From the NCBI GenBank assembly GCA_023402395.1, contig JAEYGI010000065.1, forward strand, positions 1-5,578: 5,578 nt of DNA, written 5' to 3'. The position numbers were made by a program, and so were the translations under genes. This document shows, piece by piece, positions 1-5,577 of the stretch. The notes under the pieces are model-generated. The model was given only the letters and a program-made list of their open reading frames with translations, was not told the origin of the DNA and made no database searches. This stretch comes from Bacillota bacterium. Lineage in GTDB: Bacteria > Bacillota > UBA4882 > UBA8346. Position 1 is the stretch's first letter; each line of letters starts with the position of its first letter.

Positions 1-1
1 T

Positions 2-67
2 TGGCAGCTGATCATTTCCAAACTTGCCATCCGCTTTGGTGATCGTGTTAATCTTTTCTTATCTTAA
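2..67 (+). CDS. possible 3' end of a plus-strand gene
   Basis: An open frame enters from the left edge and stops at TAA (65-67). It gives a 21-residue C-terminal peptide, WQLIISKLAIRFGDRVNLFLS, with a balanced mix of hydrophobic and charged residues that looks protein-like. The stop is followed by an AT-rich stretch and then the symmetrical hairpin at 180-217, which would also serve a convergent gene. I do not recognise the family, and 21 open codons can occur by chance. Confidence 0.25.
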   Translation, partial: WQLIISKLAIRFGDRVNLFLS

Positions 68-120
68 TTAATTCTTTTCGTAATCTTATTTTATTTGGTG
101 TTTACACAAATATTTTGACA
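46..120. other. AT-rich intergenic stretch
   Basis: This stretch is dominated by T and A (for example TTAATTAATT around 64-73), in clear contrast to the GC-rich genes. It includes a TTGACA at 115-120 on the plus strand, but no acceptable -10 box follows at 16-18 bases. It lies beyond the terminator of the minus-strand array. I see no gene here. It may be ordinary spacer or hold a promoter I cannot define. Confidence 0.4.
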
Positions 121-179
121 GACCCCCAAAAAGACCCGCTGCAATCCAAAGCGCCCTTGCTCCAATCGAATTCAGATCA

Positions 180-217
180 AAAAAAGCTATTGCTTCAGCC
201 GAAGCAATAGCTTTTTT
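180..217 (-). terminator. intrinsic (probably bidirectional) terminator ending the minus-strand array
   Basis: An 11-bp perfect stem, GCTATTGCTTC (186-196) pairing with 201-211, closes a four-base loop (197-200). It is flanked by an A run (179-185) on the left and six T's (212-217) on the right, so both strands read as a hairpin followed by a U tract. For the minus-strand genes it lies about 140 bases past the methyltransferase stop. The symmetry suggests it also stops a convergent plus-strand transcript. Confidence 0.87.
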
Positions 218-359
218 ATTCTGAAGCAGCCAACGCCCCTTCCAGGGCGGGGCTCCGGCCAGTTATTCAAATCTTCCGAATCCTGGCGGCGGATCAAATC
301 CTTCGTCCGATCCATCGCCGCCAATCTAAAATGCCGCACTTTATCGCTTACGAGATCCT
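218..359. other. intergenic spacer between methyltransferase stop and terminator
   Basis: This would be the 3' untranslated region of the minus-strand transcript. A minus-strand frame stays open across it (stop at 187-189, inside the terminator stem), but its translation resembles no family and its start lies inside the methyltransferase gene. A short GC-rich inverted repeat, GCCCC (235-239) with GGGGC (249-253), is present; its function is unclear. I see no other gene or RNA here. Confidence 0.4.
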
Positions 360-1079
360 CTAAGGAACAGATTGCCCGCCGTTCGCATGGGCCGCCAGTT
401 CCGGAGGTTTGCGGCGGGCCCGGCAATGCCAACGGGATTCCGGAGACCCGGCCGGCCGCGCGCCGGGCTTGCCGAAAACGATCCACATCCCGTTATCATG
501 GCAGTCAATCTTGAAAGCCGGAATCCCCGCTTCCTTCAGCGCCGCTTCAAAGTGTTGCAGATGATTCCAATGCACTTGTTGATTTAAAAATTCCACCAAA
601 TGGGGATTGGCCGCCGCCAAACGGGCTTCGACCCGGAATTTGACGTCATCGGACTCAAACCCTCCGCAGAAGCAGGCCTTTCCGCCCGGAGCCAACACCC
701 GGTAGACCTCCTGAAACGTTTTCATCCGGTAATTCCAGGAGAATACCGACTTCTTGCTGGTGACCAGGTCCATGGACCCGTCCGGCAGCGGAATCGCGCA
801 GGCGCTTCCTTTCAGAACCCGGATCCGTTCGCCGAGCCGGTTCCTGGAAACATTCAACTCCGCCTGGCTGCGGGAATGGCGGTTGTTTTCCAACAGGTAC
901 AGATCGAGCAGGGTATTCTCGGCCAGGGCGAACCCCAGGTACCCGCCTCCGGCCGACAGCTCCAGACAGTTTCCCCCATAAACGCCGGTCCTGTCAATGA
1001 TCCGCCGGGCCATTTCCAAATTGGATATCAATAAATACTGCCGCTCCATCCTTTCCAAACCGATCTTTTGCGCTTCCAT
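360..1079 (-). CDS. class I SAM-dependent methyltransferase, substrate unknown
   Basis: A 239-residue cytoplasmic protein with a Rossmann-type methyltransferase core. Motif I is the glycine-rich loop CLELSAGGGYLG (38-49), which binds S-adenosylmethionine. An acidic strand end, LLEN (62-65), follows. Then come PLPDGSMDLVTSK (97-109), of the type usual around motif IV, and VLAPGGKACF (128-137), typical of the Methyltransf_11 group. The ATG at 1079 is chosen because AAAGGAG lies 10 bases upstream. A GTG at 1127, in frame, would add 16 residues but has no ribosome binding site. Recognisable methyltransferase sequence ends near MWIVFGK (198-204). The last 35 residues are Arg/Pro/Gly-rich and are partly encoded by a GC-rich inverted repeat (434-471). 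It follows nifV-alpha by 90 bases and is the last gene before the terminator. The substrate cannot be read from sequence; a link to nitrogenase assembly is positional only. Confidence 0.85.
   Translation of the reverse strand: MEAQKIGLERMERQYLLISNLEMARRIIDRTGVYGGNCLELSAGGGYLGFALAENTLLDLYLLENNRHSRSQAELNVSRNRLGERIRVLKGSACAIPLPDGSMDLVTSKKSVFSWNYRMKTFQEVYRVLAPGGKACFCGGFESDDVKFRVEARLAAANPHLVEFLNQQVHWNHLQHFEAALKEAGIPAFKIDCHDNGMWIVFGKPGARPAGSPESRWHCRARRKPPELAAHANGGQSVP
434..471. repeat. left arm of an imperfect inverted repeat flanking the methyltransferase core
   Basis: The stretch begins GGGATTCCGGAGAC (434-447) and continues as GC-rich sequence to GCCGGGCTTG. The reverse complement of 1130-1163 matches the first 14 bases at 13 positions and the rest with small gaps. 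The arm also folds on itself: CCCGGC (447-452) pairs with GCCGGG (462-467). It lies in the part of the methyltransferase gene that encodes the non-conserved C-terminal tail. Low base complexity weakens the case for homology. Confidence 0.45.
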
Positions 1080-1089
1080 TCCCAATCGG

Positions 1090-1096
1090 CTCCTTT
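1090..1096 (-). promoter_or_regulatory. ribosome binding site that decides the methyltransferase start
   Basis: Read on the minus strand this is AAAGGAG, followed by 10 bases and then ATG at 1079. The upstream in-frame GTG (1127) has no comparable sequence, so the ATG is the better start. Confidence 0.6.
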
Positions 1097-1129
1097 CATC
1101 AACCCAACCGCGCAGCGGCTGCCGCACTT

Positions 1130-1163
1130 CATGCCCGGCCGCGCCGGCCGTCTCCGGAACCCC
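1130..1163. repeat. right arm of the imperfect inverted repeat, in the nifV-alpha/methyltransferase gap
   Basis: This is the partner of 434-471, here in the 90-base gap between the nifV-alpha stop and the methyltransferase start. GTCTCCGGAACCCC (1150-1163) is the reverse complement of the left arm's start, with one mismatch. It also forms its own short hairpin: CCGGC (1135-1139) with GCCGG (1143-1147). No T run follows, so it is not a normal intrinsic terminator. It could be a dispersed repeat or an RNA processing hairpin. Confidence 0.45.
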
Positions 1164-1169
1164 TTCGCG

Positions 1170-1997
1170 TCACACGATCATCCGTAAGCCGTTCCGGCCG
1201 GGCCGGCAGGCTTCGGCCACCAGCTCCGCCAACGCCGGCAGCTTCCCGCGATCGATCCCGGTCTCGCAGCCGTACAAACCGGTCAACGCGCCGGTCACTT
1301 GCGCCAGTGACGCGTTTCCCGCCCGTTCGCCGATGCCGTTCACCGTGACGCTGGCCAATTGGACCCCGGCTTGAAACGAGGCCAGCGTATTGGCGGTCGC
1401 CAGGCCAAAATCATTATGAAAATGGACTTCGATGGGTAAGGCGCAGCGTGGGACCAACTCCTTCATTCGCGCGTAAACCTGGAACGGGTCCAGGCAGCCG
1501 ACCGTATCCGCGTAGCGGATCCGCTCCGCGCCCATGGCGGCCGCGGTCTCCGCCACTTGCAGCAAAAACTCGGGATCGGCCCGCGAGGCGTCTTCCGCCC
1601 CGGCCAGGACCCGGCAGCCGAAGCTGCGCGCCAACGCCAGCGCGCTGGCCAATTCCCGCAAAACCCATTCCCTGGTTTTGCGCAGCTTATAGGTGATATG
1701 CAAATCCGAGACCGGCGCCGAAACATGGATAAATTCAAAGCCGCAGCGGGCCGCGGTTTCAATGTCGCGCCAATTGGCGCGGTTCCAGGCGATCACCGGC
1801 GTTTTCAGGTTCAGGGCCAAAATCGCTTTTAAAACCTCCTGCTCCTCGGGGCCCATGGCCGGGATCCCCGCTTCAATGCCGCAGACGCCGGCCTCGTCAA
1901 GGGCCCGGGCAATCGCTACTTTTTCTTCCGCCGCAAAGGCCAGTCCCGCCGTTTGCTCGCCGTCCCGCAAAGTGGTATCCACCAGCTCCATCTTCAT
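1170..1997 (-). CDS. nifV-alpha: NifV-alpha: catalytic TIM-barrel subunit of split homocitrate synthase
   Basis: This 275-residue protein is the barrel domain of the LeuA/homocitrate synthase (DRE-TIM) family, which condenses acetyl-CoA with 2-oxoglutarate to homocitrate, the organic ligand of FeMo-cofactor. The N-terminal signature DTTLRDGEQ (7-15) supplies catalytic Arg11 and the metal ligand Asp12. The second signature HFHNDFGLATAN (192-203) supplies the metal-binding His192 and His194. GIGERAGNAS (221-230) follows, with family-conserved Asn228. Single-chain NifV of Azotobacter or Klebsiella is roughly 380 residues; this one ends with the barrel and lacks the C-terminal subdomains, which are in the preceding gene. 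The start ATG overlaps the nifV-omega stop (ATGA, 1994-1997) and has AGGAGG seven bases upstream, which suggests translational coupling. The size and position match the 269-residue nifV-alpha of C. pasteurianum. An isopropylmalate or citramalate synthase is possible from the domain alone, but the nifB context argues against it. Confidence 0.9.
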   Translation of the reverse strand: MKMELVDTTLRDGEQTAGLAFAAEEKVAIARALDEAGVCGIEAGIPAMGPEEQEVLKAILALNLKTPVIAWNRANWRDIETAARCGFEFIHVSAPVSDLHITYKLRKTREWVLRELASALALARSFGCRVLAGAEDASRADPEFLLQVAETAAAMGAERIRYADTVGCLDPFQVYARMKELVPRCALPIEVHFHNDFGLATANTLASFQAGVQLASVTVNGIGERAGNASLAQVTGALTGLYGCETGIDRGKLPALAELVAEACRPGRNGLRMIV

Positions 1998-3052
1998 CCC
2001 GCCGCCTCCTCGGCCAGTGCGCGCAATTGCGCGTCGCTGACCGGCCCCTTCTGGGCCACGGCCAGTTCCCGGACTCTCGCCAACACCCGGCTGACCGCGC
2101 CGGGAGCGACCGAGAGGTTCATTTCCTCCAACTTACGCAAAATCGCCGCCTTTCCGGAATGCTTGCCGATGACGATCCGCCGCGCCAGCCCGATCTCCTC
2201 GGGAGCGAACGGTTCGTACAGCTCGCTCTTTTTGATGATCCCGTCTACGTGAATCCCGGACTCGTGGGCGAAAACATTGGCGCCAAGGATCGACTTGGCC
2301 GCCGCTACCGGTTCCCCGATTTTCTCCAGAACCTCCCGGCAACAAACCGCGAGATCTCCGGGCACCTCCAGCGGCAATTTCAGCAGATGGCGGAGCCCCA
2401 TCCAGACCTCCTCCAGGGCGGGAAATCCGCCGTAGCCTCCGACGGCCACGGCAATCCGGCGCACCCCGCTGTGCACCGCGCCCAAGGCGTTCCCGGTCGC
2501 TAAGCCCATTCCATTGGGGCTGCCATATTCCAACTGGCCCGGAAAAAAATCATGCCAATCCGCCACGCGCCGCGCGGTGGACAACGGGTCCAAACGGCTT
2601 TGCGCGTCAACGACGATCAGCCGGTCAATGGGGTATTGAGCTAGGATTTTTTGAAAAAGCGCGCGGTCATCCCTGGAATCCTTGCCGATATTCAATCCTT
2701 GGACCGCCACCTCCATCCCGCGACGCTGCGCTTGGGCGAGCGCTTCCTCCAGAAGCGGAATTTCCGTTTCCGCCAATGCCTCCGGATGCAGCGTCAGTTT
2801 GATCCGGTGGCACCCCAAACCGGACGCGGCTTTAATCCGTTCCGGGTCGAGCCCGGTTTCCAGGCGGACATCGCCCAGATCAAGTTCGACCCGGCCCGCC
2901 CCTTTTTCCAACAACTCCAAGGGCAGGTCGAACAGGAGCTTCCCCAGGCCGGCCAATTTCCGTTTCCAAACCGCCAATTCGGGGAAGGAGAGCCGTCCTT
3001 GCCGCCAGGCATGGCCGAGGGTCTGATCGATAAATGTAAGGTCCGGTTGCAT
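1994..3052 (-). CDS. nifV-omega: NifV-omega: C-terminal subunit of split homocitrate synthase, with a degenerate barrel
   Basis: A 352-residue partner of NifV-alpha. The C-terminal part carries the conserved subdomain of homocitrate and isopropylmalate synthases: GANVFAHESGIHVDG (257-271), YEPF (279-282) and IGKHSGKAA (296-304). In isopropylmalate synthase this region reaches into the active site. The first 245 residues look like a decayed copy of the barrel in NifV-alpha: FIDQTL (7-12) stands where DTTLRDGEQ should be, and YGSPNGMGLATGNAL (176-190) stands where FHFHND-type sequence should be, so the catalytic Arg and the His metal ligands are gone. The ATG at 3052 is chosen because AAGGTGG lies four bases upstream; a TTG at 3076 would add eight residues. 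It lies 45 bases after nifB, as nifV-omega lies downstream of nifN-B in C. pasteurianum, where both nifV genes were needed to restore a NifV+ phenotype in Azotobacter. Confidence 0.88.
   Translation of the reverse strand: MQPDLTFIDQTLGHAWRQGRLSFPELAVWKRKLAGLGKLLFDLPLELLEKGAGRVELDLGDVRLETGLDPERIKAASGLGCHRIKLTLHPEALAETEIPLLEEALAQAQRRGMEVAVQGLNIGKDSRDDRALFQKILAQYPIDRLIVVDAQSRLDPLSTARRVADWHDFFPGQLEYGSPNGMGLATGNALGAVHSGVRRIAVAVGGYGGFPALEEVWMGLRHLLKLPLEVPGDLAVCCREVLEKIGEPVAAAKSILGANVFAHESGIHVDGIIKKSELYEPFAPEEIGLARRIVIGKHSGKAAILRKLEEMNLSVAPGAVSRVLARVRELAVAQKGPVSDAQLRALAEEAAG
2005..2010 (-). promoter_or_regulatory. AGGAGG ribosome binding site of nifV-alpha inside the nifV-omega coding end
   Basis: A perfect Shine-Dalgarno sequence on the minus strand, seven bases before the nifV-alpha ATG. 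It is embedded in the last codons of nifV-omega. Together with the 4-base ATGA overlap it points to coupled, balanced synthesis of the two subunits. Confidence 0.8.
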
Positions 3053-3097
3053 CGGCCCACCTTCTTCCAAAATCAAATCATTTCAGCCCCGCTTCGT

Positions 3098-4060
3098 TCA
3101 GATCCAGCTCGCCGCCGCCCGGTATGGTTTTCCTCCCGCGTCCGGCTGTTCCGGCCGTTCCGCCCGCTCCGGGGCGGCCATCCGGTACCGGCACGATTGA
3201 TCCTCCGCCAATAATCCAACGGCGTCGGCCCGGCATTGCCGGCAATGGTTCATCTGGGGGATTTCCGCTTGACAGATCCGGCGCAGCGCCCGGACCTCCT
3301 CCATGCTGGGGCGGGGCATGCTTTCGAAGGCGCTTCCCGGCGCCGGAATCAACGGCATAATATTGGTCATGAACGCGCCCCACCCCTTGACCGCTTTGGC
3401 GACCGCCGGAATATGGCCGTCATTGACGCCGCCGATCATCACGATATTTACTTTGACCAACGCCCCCCGTTCGGCCAGATACTTTATTCCGGCCGTTTGA
3501 TTGGCGATCAGGAGGGCGGCGGCGCGTTCCCCCGTATAATAATTCCCTTCATAGCTCAAATGATGATAAATGCTCGCTCCAATCGAGGGATCCAAACAAT
3601 TGACTGTCACCGTGACATGCCGGATTCCCAGCTCAATGATTTCCCGGCCATGCTCGGGAAGGAGCAACCCGTTGGTGGACAGGCAAAAGATCGTATCCGG
3701 CGCTTGGACTTTGATCAATTCAATGCATCGTTTGACATCGTTCCAATTGGCCAGGGCATCGCCGGGGCCGGCGATGCCCACCACGGTCAAGTGAGGCAAC
3801 TCCGCTTTGACCCGGATAAACTTGGCCAGGCTCATTTCCGGGGTGAGTAGCTCACTGGTCACGCCGGGGCGGCTTTCATTGACGCAGTCAAACTTGCGGT
3901 TGCAGTAATTGCAGCCGATATTGCAAGCCGGAGCCACCGGAAGATGCATCCGGGCGAACCGATGCTGGGCGTCAAAGGAGTAGCAAGGATGTTTGGCGGT
4001 TCGTTCGGCCAATTCGTCCGGTATGGCCGGCGCCGCGCCCTCGATGCGTTTGTTTTCCAT
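3098..4060 (-). CDS. nifB: NifB: radical SAM FeMo-cofactor core synthase, stand-alone form
   Basis: This 320-residue radical SAM enzyme fuses two 4Fe-4S clusters and inserts a SAM-derived carbide to make NifB-co, the 8Fe-9S-C precursor of the nitrogenase cofactors. The radical SAM motif is CNIGCNYC (Cys46, Cys50, Cys53). NifB-specific marks are HPCYSF (24-29), RMHLPVAPAC (37-46), RKFDC and NESRPGV (55-67), AGPGDALAN (97-105), STNGL (128-132), NIMPLIPAPGSAF (233-245) and CRQCRADAVG (273-282). His24, Cys26, Cys59, Cys126, Cys273 and Cys276 are the likely ligands of the K1/K2 substrate clusters. There is no C-terminal NifX-like domain, unlike the roughly 500-residue proteobacterial form, and no fusion to NifN as in C. 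pasteurianum. About 30 weakly conserved polar residues end the protein. The ATG at 4060 follows AAGGAG and GAGGGG sequences. It sits 78 bases after the flavoprotein gene and just before nifV-omega. Confidence 0.96.
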   Translation of the reverse strand: MENKRIEGAAPAIPDELAERTAKHPCYSFDAQHRFARMHLPVAPACNIGCNYCNRKFDCVNESRPGVTSELLTPEMSLAKFIRVKAELPHLTVVGIAGPGDALANWNDVKRCIELIKVQAPDTIFCLSTNGLLLPEHGREIIELGIRHVTVTVNCLDPSIGASIYHHLSYEGNYYTGERAAALLIANQTAGIKYLAERGALVKVNIVMIGGVNDGHIPAVAKAVKGWGAFMTNIMPLIPAPGSAFESMPRPSMEEVRALRRICQAEIPQMNHCRQCRADAVGLLAEDQSCRYRMAAPERAERPEQPDAGGKPYRAAASWI

Positions 4061-4138
4061 ATTCCCCTCAACTCCTTGGTGCGATTATGCGCTCGGACAT
4101 ACCGTGGCCGCGGGCTTCCCCGAGAAAACCGCCTCGGG

Positions 4139-4669
4139 CTATCGCGCCGGAAACAGGTGCTCCATATCGACCGGATTTTCCTTGGCGGTGAGTCCTTCGG
4201 GATCAATGCGATAAACGGCCACGGCCCGATGGTCATGGCCCGAACGGTATTTATCCACGAACTGCGGGGCCAGCCCGTTTTGAAAGAGGCCGGGCGTAAA
4301 TTTTTCTAAAAAGCGCCTCAGCGCGCCGGTCTTTTCGTCCAAATCCCGCACTAAAACCGCTTGGCCGAAGAGCGCCACGCTGAAATAGGACGTATCGCAT
4401 TTGCAGGGCACGGCGTCAGTCACGGTTCCGAATTCCGCGAACACGGTAAAGTAAACCGCCGGATTGGCCGCGAGGACGTCGTTTTTCTTGCCGCTGCCCA
4501 GGCCGTGGATATAAATCTTGCCGTTCCAATAGACATAATTGACGGGCACGGCGTACGGCTGGCCCTCCAGGTCGCGCATGCTGAGCGTGCCGACCCTCGT
4601 TTCCGTCAAAAAACGGTCGATTTGGGCTTGATCGTTACAAATCCGCTGGGTGTACCGGATCGATTCCAT
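4139..4669 (-). CDS. pyridoxamine 5'-phosphate oxidase (PNPOx)-like / NimA-like split-barrel flavoprotein
   Basis: A 176-residue cytoplasmic protein of the FMN-binding split-barrel superfamily, as judged by the pattern in its first half: VGTLSMRDLEGQPYAVPVNY (26-45), VYWNGKIYIHGLGSGKKNDVL (46-66, the family's strand, turn and helix around the flavin phosphate site) and NPAVYFTVF (69-77). SYFSVALFGQAVLV (94-107) matches the later barrel strand. Members include nitroimidazole reductases and many uncharacterised flavin or haem-binding proteins, and the substrate cannot be told from sequence. A Cys-Lys-Cys (89-91) could be a redox or metal site. The length is normal for the NimA-like group. The start is firm: AGGAGG lies five bases before the ATG. 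It lies 48 bases after the amidotransferase and 78 bases before nifB, so co-transcription is plausible. A redox role near oxygen-sensitive NifB is a guess. Confidence 0.82.
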   Translation of the reverse strand: MESIRYTQRICNDQAQIDRFLTETRVGTLSMRDLEGQPYAVPVNYVYWNGKIYIHGLGSGKKNDVLAANPAVYFTVFAEFGTVTDAVPCKCDTSYFSVALFGQAVLVRDLDEKTGALRRFLEKFTPGLFQNGLAPQFVDKYRSGHDHRAVAVYRIDPEGLTAKENPVDMEHLFPAR

Positions 4670-4717
4670 GGGTTCCTCCTGTTTTCCGCGTTCCGGGGAT
4701 AGCTGGGCTTTTGGGTA

Positions 4718-5428
4718 TCATAACGCCGCTAAGTACTGTGCTTCCAGCCGGTTCAGAAAATCATCCATCAACGCGTTGGCGGTTTTCAAATAGTCCATGC
4801 CCGAACGGATCTGGGCCGGAGTCCGCAAATACGGGCCGTCGGTCATCTCGGCGGCGCACTGGGCCATCAGCGCCTCAATACCGGAGGCGGTGCTCTCCAG
4901 ATGGAACTGAAAACCGATCACCCGCTCCCGGTAAATGAAGGCCTGATGCTGGCAGGCTTCGCTGCCGGCGATGCATACGGCGTCCGGCCCCAAGTCGCTG
5001 AAGGTATCGTTGTGCCACTGGAACACGAGAGGCGTTTCCGGGAACTTTTTAAACAGCGGCGATTTAGACGCGGCGGCATTGAAGGTAACCGGGAGCCAGC
5101 CGATCTCGCCCACCGGATTTTTGGTGACCGTTCCGCCCAATGCGTCGGCGATAAGCTGGCCGCCCAGGCAGATCCCCACCACTACCTTGCCGGCGTCAAT
5201 CGCCTTTTTGATCAATTGCTTTTCATAGATAAGCCAAGGATAGCTTCCTTCTTCGTAAATGTTCATCGGGCCGCCCATGATGATCAGCCAATCGAACTGA
5301 TCGATGGCCGGCACGGCCTCGTAATTGTACAGATGGGTGCCGGTGAGCCGGTGGCTGCCCCGGCGCGCCCAGTCGATGATCGTTCCGGGACCCTCGAACG
5401 GCACATGCTGCAAATAGTGAATCCTCAT
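4718..5428 (-). CDS. type 1 (class I) glutamine amidotransferase
   Basis: A 236-residue stand-alone class I amidotransferase (GMP synthase-like glutaminase fold). MGGPMN (51-56) forms the oxyanion-side loop. GICLGGQ (85-91) holds the nucleophile Cys87. FQFHLE (173-178) completes the Cys-His-Glu triad with His176 and Glu178. The WHNDTF stretch (138-143) fits the family. Such proteins hydrolyse glutamine to supply ammonia, or act as gamma-glutamyl hydrolases; no synthetase partner is encoded in the window, so the acceptor is unknown. The ATG at 5428 follows GGGAGGTG by seven bases. It is the first gene of the array and has a candidate promoter upstream. In a nif neighbourhood a link to glutamine or nitrogen status is tempting but unproved, and it may be a neighbour by chance. 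Confidence 0.87.
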   Translation of the reverse strand: MRIHYLQHVPFEGPGTIIDWARRGSHRLTGTHLYNYEAVPAIDQFDWLIIMGGPMNIYEEGSYPWLIYEKQLIKKAIDAGKVVVGICLGGQLIADALGGTVTKNPVGEIGWLPVTFNAAASKSPLFKKFPETPLVFQWHNDTFSDLGPDAVCIAGSEACQHQAFIYRERVIGFQFHLESTASGIEALMAQCAAEMTDGPYLRTPAQIRSGMDYLKTANALMDDFLNRLEAQYLAAL

Positions 5429-5468
5429 TCATAAACACCTCCCGGCCTGGCCAATGTCAACAAGCTAT

Positions 5469-5498
5469 ACTGTAAGTATTTAGGAAGAAATCAGTCAA
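5469..5498 (-). promoter_or_regulatory. candidate sigma-A type promoter for the minus-strand array
   Basis: On the minus strand, TTGACT (5493-5498) is followed after 18 bases by TACAGT (5469-5474). These match five of six and four of six consensus positions. The spacer is AT-rich and the site lies about 40 bases upstream of the amidotransferase start. I saw no sigma-54 (GG/GC, -24/-12) element here or before nifB. Confidence 0.4.
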
Positions 5499-5530
5499 TA
5501 ACGTGGCCGAAATTCAAACCTCTCCCCCAT

Positions 5531-5577
5531 CCCCTCCCCGATGCGGCGATTTTGAAAGATAATTCGGCGGGGAGGGG
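5531..5577. repeat. GC-rich inverted repeat at the right edge
   Basis: CCCCTCCCCG (5531-5540) and CGGGGAGGGG (5568-5577) form a perfect 10-bp inverted repeat around a 27-base, more AT-rich loop. No T run is visible on the minus-strand side, and the window ends one base after the right arm. It could be the edge of a dispersed intergenic repeat or a hairpin ending an upstream transcript. Confidence 0.5.

Noticed and set aside
115..143. Plus-strand promoter from TTGACA at 115-120
   Set aside because: The bases 16-18 downstream are GC-rich with no TATAAT-like box.
187..486. Minus-strand open frame of 99 codons overlapping the methyltransferase end
   Set aside because: It begins inside the methyltransferase gene in another frame, its stop lies inside the terminator stem, and the translation matches no family pattern I know.
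2027..2503. Plus-strand open frame of 158 codons (and others such as 2651-3214 and 3236-3850)
   Set aside because: These lie antisense to nifV-omega and nifB, which have clear family motifs. Long antisense frames are expected in GC-rich coding DNA.
4119..4138. Hairpin CCCGAG / CTCGGG just after the flavoprotein stop, as a terminator
   Set aside because: The stem is only six base pairs with an eight-base loop and has no T run on the minus-strand side, so it is unlikely to end transcription before nifB.
4061..4138. Separate promoter for nifB, including a sigma-54 site
   Set aside because: A CATAAT is present, but no -35 box lies at the right distance, and there is no GG/GC pair with sigma-54 spacing.
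4901..5434. Plus-strand open frame of 177 codons opposite the amidotransferase
   Set aside because: It is antisense to a gene with an intact catalytic triad and a good ribosome binding site, and shows no recognisable motif.
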